Shown piece by piece: positions 8,536 to 16,950 of a stretch of DNA of 40,588 bases. This DNA is from Oscillospiraceae bacterium. GTDB taxonomy: Bacteria > Bacillota > Clostridia > Oscillospirales > Oscillospiraceae. Made by a program: the position numbers and the translations under genes. Position 1 is the first letter of the stretch, and each line of letters starts with the position of its first letter. The notes beneath the pieces were generated by a model. That model ran no database searches. It was not told the origin of the DNA and worked only from the letters and a program-made list of their open reading frames with translations. Location of the stretch: contig JAISJH010000082.1 in NCBI GenBank assembly GCA_031261635.1, forward strand, positions 1 to 40,588, written 5' to 3'.

Positions 8536-9018
8536 CAGACAACTACGAGGACGGAGTATTCAAGTGCGTACTTACACACCCAGACGCAAAGCCCGTGCCA
8601 CTCGATGTGCGTAGTGAAGCGATGACAACGACGGTTCACTAAGCGGGGGTCCGTAGCAACGAAACGCCAATCAGAGCGTTCGACGAGAAACGCGAAGTGT
8701 TATAAAGAAAATCTTAGCGGCTAAAGAGTGAAGCGCTATGGCAAATTCGGTTTTGATGAACATCAGCACAAACGAGCGGTAACGTGCGCAAAAATGTGCA
8801 GCAGCAAGCAATACTTCGGTATATACTTTTCTGTCGAAAAGCACATACCGAAGCGGCTTGTTGGGACGGTATCCGCCCCCAAACCCCCGGTTCAAATCGA
8901 CGGGTACTCCGCGTACGGCGAACTTCGCCAATTTGTTAAGCCGCTTCGCGTCTGCTACGACCGGCTACGCCGTCTATTCCGAGCGGAGGAAAAAGTTATA
9001 CATCACCTCGCTCCATAA
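8536..9018 (+). pseudogene. Decayed Rpn-like (PD-(D/E)XK transposase/nuclease family) gene
   Basis: Three frames in succession carry pieces that read like one protein. They are a start resembling NYEDGVFKCVLTHPDAKPV, then VRSNETPIRAFDEKREV, then AKMCSSKQYFG and PVQIDGYSAYGELRQFVK. The order (short N-terminal helix, IRAFDEKREV-type strand, later QI-G-S/T-LF strand) matches the Rpn/YhgA-like recombination-promoting nuclease family as I remember it. Several frameshifts and stops separate the parts, so the gene is dead. The call rests on short motifs and could be wrong; a different PD-(D/E)XK family is the main alternative. It borders the relaxase remnant. Confidence 0.4.
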
Positions 9019-9104
9019 CTGTGAGATTTGCGCGGAACTTGTCGTTCTTGCTCCGCCACACTACTCCTGCATAAGATGTTGTCAGCGTTCATCAGAGCTG
9101 TCCG

Positions 9105-9545
9105 CTATTCTTTATGCCAGGGCTTAATCGCGTGATAATCTTTATAGAACAATTTCTTCTCCGATTCAAATGTCGCCCACGCCTGTTTCAGCGGTGCAAT
9201 AGGCGGTAACTTCCCCTTTAATCCTTGCGCGTCGAAATACTTTTTCGCGGCGCGGTGCAAGATAATATCGGCAGTATTATCGTCGTAAAAATCACGCCTC
9301 CACCCGGACTTCCGCTAGGCTTCATATACCCTTCGTGTTTTGCTATAAGTGCCAATTTGTTTTTGCAATTCCGCAATGTCTTTTTGCTTTGTTTCAATCT
9401 CACGGATTTCGCTGTTCAATCGGTGAACTCGCCCGGACAACGATGTTGCTTTTGCTTTCAAATCGTCGTAACTGTCAATTCCGTTCTCTTACAAAAACAC
9501 TAAAGTTTTCGTAGCCTGCTTGAGGTTAAACACGCTATACCTCAA
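9105..9545 (-). pseudogene. C-terminal remnant of a relaxase / mobilisation protein
   Basis: Relaxases nick and carry DNA strands during conjugative transfer. Reading the minus strand in one frame gives FNLKQATKTLVFL, stop, ENGIDSYDDLKAKA, QKQIGTYSKTRRVYEA, stop, RKSGWRRDFYDDN, IILHRAAKKYFDAQGLK and LKQAWATFESEKKLFY. This is the well-known C-terminal tail of relaxases found on Clostridia integrative elements (IGTYSKTR, AAKKYFD-LGL). In-frame stops lie at 9489-9491 (TAA) and 9315-9317 (TAG). The nickase domain is missing, cut off near 9545. It shows that a conjugative or mobilisable element once sat here. Confidence 0.8.
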
Positions 9546-9724
9546 CAAACACCTAATATACAACATTTGAGAGTTGCCAGCATTGTCATTTGGTGCATAA
9601 TTGGTGCATATCGTCACGAAACGCAGTGCAAAACAGCGCAACATTAAGGCGCGAAAAGATATTTTTGCAATTGCAGTATTCGACAAATTATCGCTAGACT
9701 TTGCAGAGGTAATGGTATAGTATA

Positions 9725-9783
9725 GTATCTAAACTAGACTAAATTGTACTAATTTAGAAAAAGTGCAATTTGGTATCTAAACT
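9725..9783. promoter_or_regulatory. Operator-like repeats before the gene at 9805
   Basis: The 11-mer GTATCTAAACT occurs at 9725-9735 and again at 9773-9783, 48 bp apart. Between them lies a perfect inverted repeat CTAAATT-GTACT-AATTTAG (about 9739-9757). Upstream, TATAGT-like boxes and a tandem TGGTGCATA pair near 9593-9613 are also present. The set resembles a repressor binding region or iterons for a replication or partition protein. Confidence 0.5.
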
Positions 9784-9804
9784 CTACTTTTCGAGGTGGC
9801 TATT

Positions 9805-10278
9805 ATGGGTTACATTACAGACAAAAAACTCAACGCACGCTTTAAGGAATTCGAAGCTTTGGAGTTAAAGTATGACAAAACAGCAGAGAAATTTGCACAG
9901 CGATACAAACAAGGTCCGCCGCTTGACCCGGACGAATTGCGTAAATTACGCATACAGGAAGCGTCAGACAGCGAATACTTCAAAGGTGACTGGATTGTTC
10001 AATTGTTCCTCGGTGCTATGCAAGTGAAACCGTTCACCCGGTGGGATAAGGGGCGGCGGCTCGGTATCAGCAACAAGCTGCTCGATAAGGTGCTACGTAA
10101 CCACATAACGAAGTCACAAACGCCAAAAGCATTTTGCGCTGAAAACCCTCTATCACTCTACACCTACCGGAGTATAATCAATTTGACGGTGAATAACGAA
10201 GCGGACCACACACGTATCACCGCCCGGCATGAAGCCATTGTAGCGAAACTGATTAGCTTTCACGAAACTCAAACGTAA
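9805..10278 (+). CDS. Unknown 157-aa protein with its own operator-like region
   Basis: I do not recognise this protein. The ATG at 9805 was chosen over an in-frame GTG at 9796 because GAGGTGG (9793-9799) fits as its ribosome binding site. The product is highly charged and predicted helical: FKEFEALELKYDKTAEKFAQ near the N-terminus, a middle part DWIVQLFLGAMQVKPFTRWD, and LGISNKLLDKVLRN followed by LYTYRSIINLTVNNEADH, which may be a DNA-binding helix pair. There is no signal peptide or membrane segment. It is one of the few intact frames in the mobile region and sits between the relaxase and recombinase remnants. An accessory or control protein of the lost element is a reasonable guess. Confidence 0.6.
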   Translation: MGYITDKKLNARFKEFEALELKYDKTAEKFAQRYKQGPPLDPDELRKLRIQEASDSEYFKGDWIVQLFLGAMQVKPFTRWDKGRRLGISNKLLDKVLRNHITKSQTPKAFCAENPLSLYTYRSIINLTVNNEADHTRITARHEAIVAKLISFHETQT

Positions 10279-10406
10279 CCCACGAACAAGCAGCGAACGC
10301 TTTTCACTGTTTTGCGCAACATAAAAAGTGCCGCAAACCTTTGCGCCGTGGTGGTTTCAAGGCACAATCAATGGCGTGACAAAATGCTAACAAAACCCCA
10401 ACGATT

Positions 10407-11835
10407 TTATCCAAATACGCTAATTGCAAGCAAAGAACAAAAATTAAAGCGTAGAAAAACCAACCTCTTTAGACGTTGTTTTTGTGCATATTGTTCAATA
10501 TAGCTTTTGGGTAACGAGAAACCGCAGCAATCGGTTAGGATTACTGCGCTTTCTTCTTGTCCAACAGTTGCGAAGTCGGCTATCTTCCAATTAATCTCAA
10601 GCCTGTCTCCGGGGAACACCATAATCTTATCAATCAACGTCTCCACGAGTTAGCGAGGCTCAAGCGTTTCACTTACGATGTCCTTGGCTATCGCGGTGGT
10701 TTTTACGCCGGACAGCCTGTCGCGCTCCGCTTGCTTGGAAACGGCGATTTGATTGTTTAATTTTTCTATCCGTTCGGAGCTGTCGGTTTTGAGAGCGACA
10801 TAGGTGTCGCGGTCTATTGCGCGGGTAACGAACTGTTCATAGGCGCGTTGGCGTTCTTCGACGCACTTGCTGACCTCTTTCTCGAAATCGGCAATGCGCT
10901 TGCCGTTGTCGCCGACCTTGCGAAGCTCGGCGAAGTAGCCGGAGTTCAGGATAACCTCCGCTTGCTTGCGGATAACGGTCAGGATAGTTTCGTCAAGCTC
11001 GCGGACGCTCACTTTGAGTTTGTGGCACTCCGCGTCGAGCGTTCCAGTCGTATGATAACAGCGGTAAACGGGGGCAGAGATGCCGTCGTAGCTCATAGCG
11101 TAACCAAAGCAGCCGCACTTTAGAGTTCCGCCGCGCAAAAGATTATCACGCTTCGCCGTTTTATTCCGTTTATATCGTTTGGCGGCGATGGCGGCTTGAA
11201 CCTCGTCGTATAACTCTTTGTTGACGATTGCGGGGTTCATTTCGGGAATGATAATCCAATCCGCCTGCGGGTCGTGGTAGGACTTCCCCGTTTCGCGATC
11301 TTTCAAAATCCTACCCGACACATACGCCCCGGTGTATTGAATGTTAAAAATAATGCCCTCAACGTTGCCGGCCGTCCACGCGCAGGTCGGCGTTATGCGC
11401 TGCCCCTTAGCAAGTTTCTTGTACTCGTTCGGCTTGGGGACTTGCTTTGCCGCCAGTATCTCGGCAATCTCCGACGTCGTCTTGCCCTCTGCCGCAAGCA
11501 AGAACATCTTCCGCACTACCTCGGCGGCAGGTTCGTCTATCGCAAGACCTCCGCTATCTGCTTTGGCGTAGCCATAAATCGGCACGGCGACCTTGCTTTC
11601 ACCGTTCACTATTTTGGTATGGCGGTTGCTCAACTCGTCGGCTTCGAGCGGATTATCAAGCGGCTTAGTCGTCCGCGCTCCTTTATATTTATTGAGGATT
11701 TTCTGCACGGCGGTAAAATCTTCGAGGCTTATTATCGGCATGTGGCTGTCGGGAATGACTATCCACTCCGATTTATCGACATTGATTTTGCTGTGCGAGC
11801 CTACTGCTTTTTGTTCCTGCTTGCCTAACTAATCA
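10407..11835 (-). pseudogene. Large serine recombinase lacking its catalytic domain (remnant 1)
   Basis: Large serine recombinases integrate and excise mobile elements. What remains begins near 11835 with WIVIPDSHMPIISLEDF and continues through a Recombinase domain (YGYAKADSGGLAIDEPAAEV, TSEIAEILAAKQVPKP), a zinc-ribbon part (GGTLKCGCFGYAMSYDG and later CYHTTGTLDAEC), a coiled-coil stretch and the typical tail ETLIDKIMVFPGDRLEINWK. The N-terminal resolvase domain with the catalytic serine is absent. An in-frame TAA at 10650-10652 separates the tail from the body. The 'MPIISLEDF' segment normally follows a Recombinase domain but here precedes one, so the order is odd and may reflect a fusion. 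No function is expected. Confidence 0.85.
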
Positions 11836-12102
11836 ATACGTGTTGATAACTTGACTGTTGTCATACTTGTGATATTTGCCCCACGCGTGTGGGGGCATAG
11901 CCGCCGGGGAGACGGACACCGTGCCTTGTGACCCCAGCTGTACGCACAAAATCAAGCAGTGGTGGAGTTTGATGTTGCCGTATTTTCCGGGGTACTTGCC
12001 GCGATTACAGCGAGTACAGGTGTGAAGCTCGCCGAAAAACCCACATTTCGGGAGATAGTCCGCGCCGTTGTAAATGGCAATTACCGGACATTCCCCGACA
12101 GA
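11833..12102 (-). other. Open frame with a Cys/His cluster, no recognised family
   Basis: An uninterrupted minus-strand frame of 90 codons lies between a TAG at 12103-12105 and a TGA at 11833-11835, without a good start codon. It encodes a possible metal-binding cluster: CGFFGELHTCTRCNRGKY and later LHHC. The frame runs across the orphan CRISPR repeat at 11874-11897. It may be the tail of a broken gene or chance coding. No RBS was found. Confidence 0.25.
11874..11897 (+). repeat. Orphan CRISPR repeat, inverted relative to the array
   Basis: The first 22 bases (ATTTGCCCCACGCG, then T where the array has C, then GTGGGGG) match the crRNA-sense array repeat with one mismatch; the last bases diverge from the array's GTGTTCC. 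No second repeat is found within 60-70 bp on either side. Here the crRNA-sense strand is the plus strand, opposite to the main array. It lies directly beyond the truncated end of the serine recombinase remnant. Confidence 0.75.
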
Positions 12103-12205
12103 CTACGGAACTGAAAATTTTCAACCTGTTCGGAAATGACATCCCGATTTCGCTGTGATATACTGTCGCCATAAAACCAAATTCACAACTTTTGGGAGGT
12201 TATGG

Positions 12206-12400
12206 AATGAACAGTACACAGAAATTGACAGACGTCGCGGGCAGCGTGACGCTGCACCAAAAGGCACCAAGTTCGCCGTGCGCGTAGCACCGCAAAACAA
12301 TCAACCGTTGGCTACAAAGCTACGCGGAGAGTGGATTTGAGGGGCTGAAACCGCAAGCTCCTCACAACACAATAGCAGTTCCCCGCGGGAATTGAACAGA
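12206..12400 (+). pseudogene. N-terminal fragment of a DDE-type transposase with helix-turn-helix
   Basis: After an AGGTTATGGA region an ATG begins a decayed frame. Two frames together give RGQRDAAPKGTKFAVRV and then KTINRWLQSYAESGFEGLKP, a helix-turn-helix pattern typical of rve/Mu-like transposases (TI-RWL--Y---GF-GL-P). The catalytic DDE domain is not present. A remnant of the partner ATPase lies about 1 kb downstream, which supports the call. Frameshifts and an early stop make it non-functional. Confidence 0.5.
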
Positions 12401-12423
12401 TATTCTCTTTATAAAAAATGCTA

Positions 12424-12452
12424 TTGACAGCCGTTACTATTTTTGCTGTAAT
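12424..12452 (+). promoter_or_regulatory. Strong promoter, leaderless spacing
   Basis: TTGACA (12424-12429), a 17-bp spacer and TGTAAT (12447-12452). The ATG of the following small ORF begins 7 bases after the -10 box, exactly where transcription should start. Confidence 0.65.
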
Positions 12453-12458
12453 AATTCT

Positions 12459-12713
12459 ATGAAAAAATCAAAAAATAGTCAAAATACATTATGCCGGTTA
12501 GCAGAAAAAGCACAAACATAAAAAGTCGTAAACAGTAAAAAACAACTTAAAAAACTGGGCTTAATGGAAATCATGTCAAATAACCTTGTTCGTCTGGAAT
12601 GGTTTAGTTCGTTGGAAGGTGGGAAAATCAAAAGAAATTACTATTTGTACGAATACGCTTTTGAGATTTTTGAGAGTATACGCGAATATGAGCCAAAATT
12701 TCTTCGGAAATAA
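12459..12713 (+). pseudogene. Small winged-helix-like ORF with an in-frame TAA
   Basis: One frame of 84 codons runs from the ATG at 12459 to a TAA at 12711-12713, interrupted only by a TAA at 12519-12521. The first part reads MKKSKNSQNTLCRLAEKA; after the stop comes KKQLKKLGLMEIMSN, EWFSSLEGGKIKRNYYLYEY and FEIFESIREYEPKFLRK. 'KKLGLMEI' followed by 'GGKIKRNYYL' looks like the wing of a small winged-helix regulator, but the family is not certain. The next 600 bp to the ATPase remnant are AT-rich, with only scraps of open frame, including a Cys-containing one near 12829-12924. Confidence 0.4.
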
Positions 12714-13261
12714 TTGCTACATTCAGTCGCGATGTAGCACTTGAGCTTTTTCCGCTAGATTGTTCCGTTCTTAGTTTTTGCCCGTAGAAAATGTTACTTA
12801 TGCAATTGAAGAAGCAAAGGAAATCAACGATTTTATGTGTAAAATCTGCTCGGAGCAATGTATCGCAAGGCCTAATGAACCTTCAGCTCGATTTGATGAG
12901 TATATAAAATATTGCAAAAAATAGATTCCCGCAGTAAGGAGTAATGTCAGAAATTTTGCACAACAAAAAGCGCGAGATCGAATAAGGATAATGAATATAA
13001 ACTGCAAAAAAATTCAATATTTTCTATTCGGACACCATAAAACTTTACGCAGTCACTTTAGGTGGTGTCATTGCTCAACGTACTTTTAATGAACGTGTAA
13101 AAAGGCAGTGTGCAATAGTATTCAAACTCATAAACGAGGATTTTTACAAGTCGATAATTGAAATTCACAAATTCAAAAGCAGAAAGTAAAGATTACTACT
13201 CGCTTTGCAATCAATTTGCGAAGAAAATTATAGAATTTTGATGCCATTAGGAAAATATTGG

Positions 13262-13835
13262 CTTTGTTCAATTTTGGGTAAATTTAATAATAAAAAACAA
13301 TATATTGCATTTTTATATATTGATATTGCTGATTCAAGGCTTACGCCGCGAACCTTTTACAAAAATCTACTTGAACAATTAGGCTTTCAGACGAAAGGTT
13401 TTGTCAGTGACGCAAAACGTCAGCTGCACCGCGAAATCGCTATTGTGAACGGAGTTGACGGTGTTCAGGTTGTGACAATTGTTGACGAGGTGCATAATGG
13501 GTAAATAAATGCTTGAGGAAATTCGCTTTTTAATGAATGTTAAAATGGATTACGAAAGTCCGATGGCACTCATTCTGTCGGGTCAAAGTGAATTGTGGGA
13601 CAAAAAGTTGAAGCTCCAGTCGTATGCCGCTATACGTCAGCGGATTGACTTAATTGTTGTCGTGGCGGTTGCGACCGCCTTCGAAATGACGCTACGCGCT
13701 GAAATATTTGTACGTTGTCACTAAGTTAGGGGCGTAGCCCTCTGTTCGAAGCCGTCCGCAGACGGCACGACAACAATCGCGCTCATTTACGCTATGCAAC
13801 AGCGTAAACAGCTAATCGACGACCATTTAGAATAA
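13262..13835 (+). pseudogene. Remnant of a transposition-helper AAA+ ATPase (ExeA/TniB-like)
   Basis: These ATPases assist a partner DDE transposase. The pieces are NKKQYIAF, ADSRLTPRTFYKNLLEQLG, DAKRQLHREIAIVNGVDGVQ, VVTIVDEVHNG (Walker B), stop, MLEEIRFLMNVKMDYESPMA, LILSGQSELWDK (sensor) and YAAIRQRIDL. After a 123-bp insertion the extreme C-terminus follows (ALIYAMQQRKQLIDDHLE). The order and sequence match the ATPase that accompanies Mu-like transposases in Clostridia. Walker A is missing, an in-frame TAA follows the Walker B, and the region between RIDL and ALIY has been replaced by the small element. The gene is dead. Confidence 0.8.
13654..13776. mobile_element. 123-bp MITE-like element in the ATPase remnant
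   Basis: It starts with TTGTTGTCGTG (13654-13664) and ends with the exact reverse complement CACGACAACAA (13766-13776). Both ends carry further imperfect complementarity (GGCGGTTGCGACCGCC and GCCGTCCGCAGACGGC are each hairpins). It splits the ATPase frame between RIDL and ALIY, with a loss of roughly 50 codons. No clear target-site duplication was seen. Confidence 0.55.
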
Positions 13836-13854
13836 TCTTATGATTCGGTATAAT
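13826..13854 (+). promoter_or_regulatory. Probable promoter of the gene at 13901
   Basis: TTTAGA (13826-13831), a 17-bp spacer and a perfect TATAAT (13849-13854). The -35 box overlaps the end of the ATPase remnant. The ATG at 13901 would have a 5' leader of about 40 nt. Confidence 0.45.
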
Positions 13855-13900
13855 GCGGTTACGCATAACATAAATAGACTACAAGAAACAGTCTGTACTT

Positions 13901-14824
13901 ATGAAAGTCAAACGCACAATCAAGAAAATTACAAAAACGCAAAGAATACCGATGGATAGGGAGATTGTCAAGTATATGGGCGAGTTCTTCGGACGCAACA
14001 TCACCAATAGTACACCGGAGGAGGACGAAAAGAAGCTCACTTACACCATACAGCAGAATGAGCGCGTTTGTCTGGAATATGAATTTAACAAGGAAGTTAT
14101 CAATAAAATTAAGTCAAAATTGAGTATTCAGGACGAAGGTACGCAGTTAAATGTCGGGCGGCAAGCCAGCAAAATGTGGCTTTCGCTAATTGTATGGGCA
14201 TACGAACAAGGGCAAAACGAACATAAAATCAAAGGCACATTTAAGTACAGCGACATTATCAAGCTATGGGGCGGCGGTAAATGCGGCAAACAATATAGCG
14301 ATATTCGCAATTTGTTTATCAGCTTGTCCTCGGCGCGATTTGTTCAAGCAACGCAGGAAAGTACGGAAAATAAAGTGAAATTCGCCGTCCTAATTACGTC
14401 AGGTGAGATTGTTGAAAAGCAAAACAATGTGTAAGATACCGTTTTTAGTTTTATTCTTAACGATGAGGCTTTGGGTTTGACTGCCGATTGGATTAGGTGG
14501 GGGCGGCTTAGTAAATCGAAACAAGCGGAGGGCTATTTGTGTATTCCTGTCTGAAACTTGGAAAACTCCGAAAAAGACGCGTATTACCTCAATTTTCGTG
14601 AAAGATTGCGCTTGTTTTACGTCGGGGCAGTAGGCGGTTATGTAATATTGCGTGATTGGGTCAAAGCTGACAACGACGAACTCCGGAGGCGGGGCTATTG
14701 CGCTGGTTTGCTTGATAAATACTTAGCGCGGGCGAAAGCTGAAAATGAATTAAAAGACTACTCCGCGCAATTGCCTTTAGAAAAAGGTTGGGAAGAAAAA
14801 TGGCGCGTGACTATATCAAAATAG
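13901..14824 (+). pseudogene. Replication-initiator-like or unknown 307-codon gene with two in-frame stops
   Basis: A single frame runs from the ATG at 13901 to 14824, broken only by a TAA (14432-14434) and a TGA (14552-14554). The first 177 residues are basic at the N-terminus (MKVKRTIKKITKTQRIP), then contain EEDEKKLTYTIQQNERVCLE, KMWLSLIVWAYEQGQNEHKI and FKYSDIIKLWGGGK. After the stops come ALGLTADWIRWGRLSKSKQA, FRERLRLFYVGAVGGYVIL and KAENELKDYSAQLPLEKGWE. The two-part winged-helix feel (FKYSDIIKLWG... RNLFISLSSARF) recalls plasmid Rep proteins, but I cannot name a family. Nonsense without frameshift suggests recent decay. Confidence 0.5.
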
Positions 14825-15048
14825 TGTGTACAACCTCCCATTTTTCTGCCGGATTTTTGTAGTTATATCCGCAAAACCGAATAATGCTAAATATATTTAT
14901 AAAGAATATAGAGGACGCGTGAGTTTTCCACAGATAATAGGGGAGACGTAATAATTTTTACCGAAATTTTGCCGAATCATTTTCTGTCACAGCTGATTGG
15001 TGGCACGATACTATAATTTTACCCAAAGTTTAACCGAACACATTTTAA

Positions 15049-15136
15049 GGGCTTCGCCCTTGTCCGGCGAGCCGGACGAACCCACAAGGGGTTACTGCCC
15101 CTTGTAACCCCCGATTGCTCTGCAATCGCTTTTTTC
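15049..15136. terminator. Cluster of small hairpins ending in a T-tract
   Basis: Four adjacent hairpins: GGGCTTCGCCC, TCCGGCGAGCCGGA, AAGGGGTTACTGCCCCTT, and CGATTGC-TCT-GCAATCG (15112-15128) followed by TTTTTT. The last is a plausible plus-strand terminator. The cluster directly abuts the 3' end of the second serine recombinase remnant, where such hairpin strings often mark element ends. Confidence 0.5.
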
Positions 15137-15141
15137 AATTA

Positions 15142-16090
15142 TTAAAATTCATTGAATACAATATCATCAATTATGACATTACTCCAAAATCCATTCGTGT
15201 TAGTTTCCGTGCGAACGACAATTTTTTTGATAAATGTCTGCACAAACTTTAACCGCTCTTCGTTATCAAGTTTCGCCCAATTATCTCGAATGTTGACAGC
15301 GATTTCTGCGGCGGTGTGCTGAATTGTAACCGTGTTTTCCTCGCTTTGTAATACTTCGAGCCGTTTCTCCAATTCTATTCGTCGCGAATTTCCTAATGCC
15401 GTCATTTCCTGATATTCTGCAAATATCGCCTCAATTTCCGCGCTGTTATCACGTTTAACGGACAAAGGTGAGGGTTCGTTTTCAATTGCGGTTAAATCCG
15501 CGTACCGCTCGATGTACTCCTCAAACGCACGCTCCATTTTAGTATGGCTCAAACTTTTTGCGGTGCAATTGCCGCCTTTGCCTGCTTCGATACAGATAGC
15601 CGGGATATGACACTTTTCGTCCTTTTTGTATTGCCACTTCGTTGATAATTTGCCGCCGCAAAGCGTACAGTATAGAACACCGCAGAAATACGCTAACGCA
15701 CTCGGACGCTTAGTTCAGACAACGCGTTTAATGCTTCCCATTTTTGTCTGCACTTGATAAAAAATTGTCTCGTCAATAATTGGCGTATAGTGTCCGTCTG
15801 CCTCAAAGTAGCGACTAGCGTCGTTCATTGCATAGCGTACTTTTCCCACATAATTCGGGTTGGTAAGCACTAATTTTACAATCCCCATATGCCATTGCTT
15901 GTCGCGTTTCGTTTTGACCGCTTTAGCGTTGAGTATTTTCGCGATTTTAACGATTGAGTAATCGTCCTGTAAGTACATCGCGAAAATTCGACGCACTATT
16001 GCTGCCTCGTCATCGTCGATTTCCTGTATTTTTTCGCCGATTTCGCGTTTATAGCCATAGGACGGGATTGCGCGTATGTTGACTGCTGAA
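15142..16090 (-). pseudogene. Large serine recombinase lacking its catalytic domain (remnant 2)
   Basis: One frame from about 16090 to 15142 carries the Recombinase domain (SYGYKREIGEKIQEIDDDEA, IVKIAKILNAKAVKTKRDKQ, LVLTNPNYVGKVRYAM), a zinc ribbon (FCGVLYCTLCGGKLSTKWQY with later Cys residues) and a C-terminal coiled coil ending LKFVQTFIKKIVVRTE. The resolvase domain with the catalytic Ser is missing: homology stops next to the start of the phosphoesterase gene. A TGA at 15715-15717 interrupts the frame just before the zinc ribbon; CGA to TGA would explain it. It shares strand and architecture with remnant 1 but not close sequence. Confidence 0.85.
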
Positions 16091-16115
16091 AAATAAAGCA
16101 AAAGAGGTGTAAATA

Positions 16116-16610
16116 ATGTCAAAAAAGCCACTAATGAAAACTCTTGTGCTGTCTGATTCACACGTGAAAGTACAACAAATGGCGGCGATTGCGGAGCTAG
16201 TACGCCCCGATTTTGTGATGCACCTCGGCGACCACGCGTTCGACCTTGAACAGCTTGCAGAATTGCTGAAACTGCGTTTGCCGACAACAATTTGCACAGG
16301 TGTGACAGGCAATGATTTCTATGACGTTTCCGAACAGCCGGAACGTCAATTGTTGACGCTTTGCGGCAACAAATTCTTTCTGATACACGGGCACCAATAC
16401 GGCGTGAAGCGTTCGCTAGATTCGATAATTTACGCCGCACAGGAATGCGAAGCGGACATTTTGCTATTCGGGCACACGCACGTCCCGCATTTGTCGAAAA
16501 TCGACGATTTGACAATCCTTAACCCCGGAGCGGCGAATTTAGGCTATTACGCCGTGATTGAAATTGATGACAATTATAAATTAACAACAAAACTATATCA
16601 AGCAAAATAA
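16116..16610 (+). CDS. YfcE/MJ0936-type metallophosphoesterase
   Basis: The family consists of small calcineurin-like phosphodiesterases with a two-metal site. The 164-residue protein has all motifs: LSDSH (D-H, near residue 13), HLGDH (GD-H), GVTGNDFYD (GN-D), FLIHGHQYG (GHQ) and LLFGHTHVPH (GHTH). This is full length for the group, and the active site looks intact. The ATG at 16116 follows AGAGGTG with good spacing. The gene lies right beside the broken end of serine recombinase remnant 2 in the opposite direction, so it probably belongs to the chromosome or marks an insertion boundary. A strong terminator follows it. The substrate cannot be told. Confidence 0.9.
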   Translation: MSKKPLMKTLVLSDSHVKVQQMAAIAELVRPDFVMHLGDHAFDLEQLAELLKLRLPTTICTGVTGNDFYDVSEQPERQLLTLCGNKFFLIHGHQYGVKRSLDSIIYAAQECEADILLFGHTHVPHLSKIDDLTILNPGAANLGYYAVIEIDDNYKLTTKLYQAK

Positions 16611-16624
16611 ACTATCAACCCACA

Positions 16625-16665
16625 AGCCGCTAACTGTTCAAATTGAACGGTTAGTGGCTTTTTTG
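16625..16665 (+). terminator. Rho-independent terminator after the phosphoesterase gene
   Basis: A 17-bp stem (AGCCGCTAACTGTTCAA pairing with TTGAACGGTTAGTGGCT, the two non-Watson-Crick positions being G-U) has a three-base loop ATT and is followed by a run of Ts. Confidence 0.85.
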
Positions 16666-16684
16666 ATTTATAAGGAGACATAAT

Positions 16685-16897
16685 TTGAAACACAATCACA
16701 TATTCGCAACAGCGATTGCAATTTTATTGCTGTCGCTGTTTTCGATTACTTGCTTTGCGTCTGAGAACGCAAGCTACGAAATAACGTGGACGTACACAGC
16801 GGAAAATTTGGCCGATAAGGATTTATCGCGTGTACCATTTTGGTTTGACAAAGCAGAAAAGCACAAAGCTCTGTATATCAGCCAAACAGTAGCCTAG
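16685..16897 (+). CDS. Small exported protein of unknown function, possibly truncated
   Basis: A TTG start at 16685 follows AAGGAGAC at ideal distance. The first 26 residues form a classical signal peptide: KHNH, a hydrophobic core AIAILLLSLFSITC and a likely cut after CFA-SEN. The remaining 44 residues (YEITWTYTAENLADKDLS, VPFWFDKAEKHKALYI) are not recognised. At 70 residues it is short for an exported domain and may have lost its C-terminus; the IS21-like end begins 53 bp after the stop. It has its own RBS after the strong terminator but no clear promoter of its own was found. Confidence 0.6.
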   Translation: MKHNHIFATAIAILLLSLFSITCFASENASYEITWTYTAENLADKDLSRVPFWFDKAEKHKALYISQTVA

Positions 16898-16950
16898 GGT
16901 TAAATATAAATAAATATCAACAATCAACTAACAACGAAGAAGGGAAAAAG

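Noticed and set aside
8880-8910. tRNA-like GGTTCAAATC motif
   Set aside because: No matching acceptor stem, anticodon arm or D-arm around it; it lies within the decayed Rpn-like gene.
8536-9100. Retron or other reverse-transcriptase system suggested by the inverted repeat upstream
   Set aside because: No reverse-transcriptase motif (such as YxDD) was found on either strand nearby; the coding pieces resemble an Rpn-like gene.
11833-12102. A toxin gene guarded by the orphan CRISPR repeat (CreTA-like)
   Set aside because: No small toxin ORF with an RBS and no second degenerate repeat were seen; the open frame there lacks a start. Kept only as a checkable idea in the findings.
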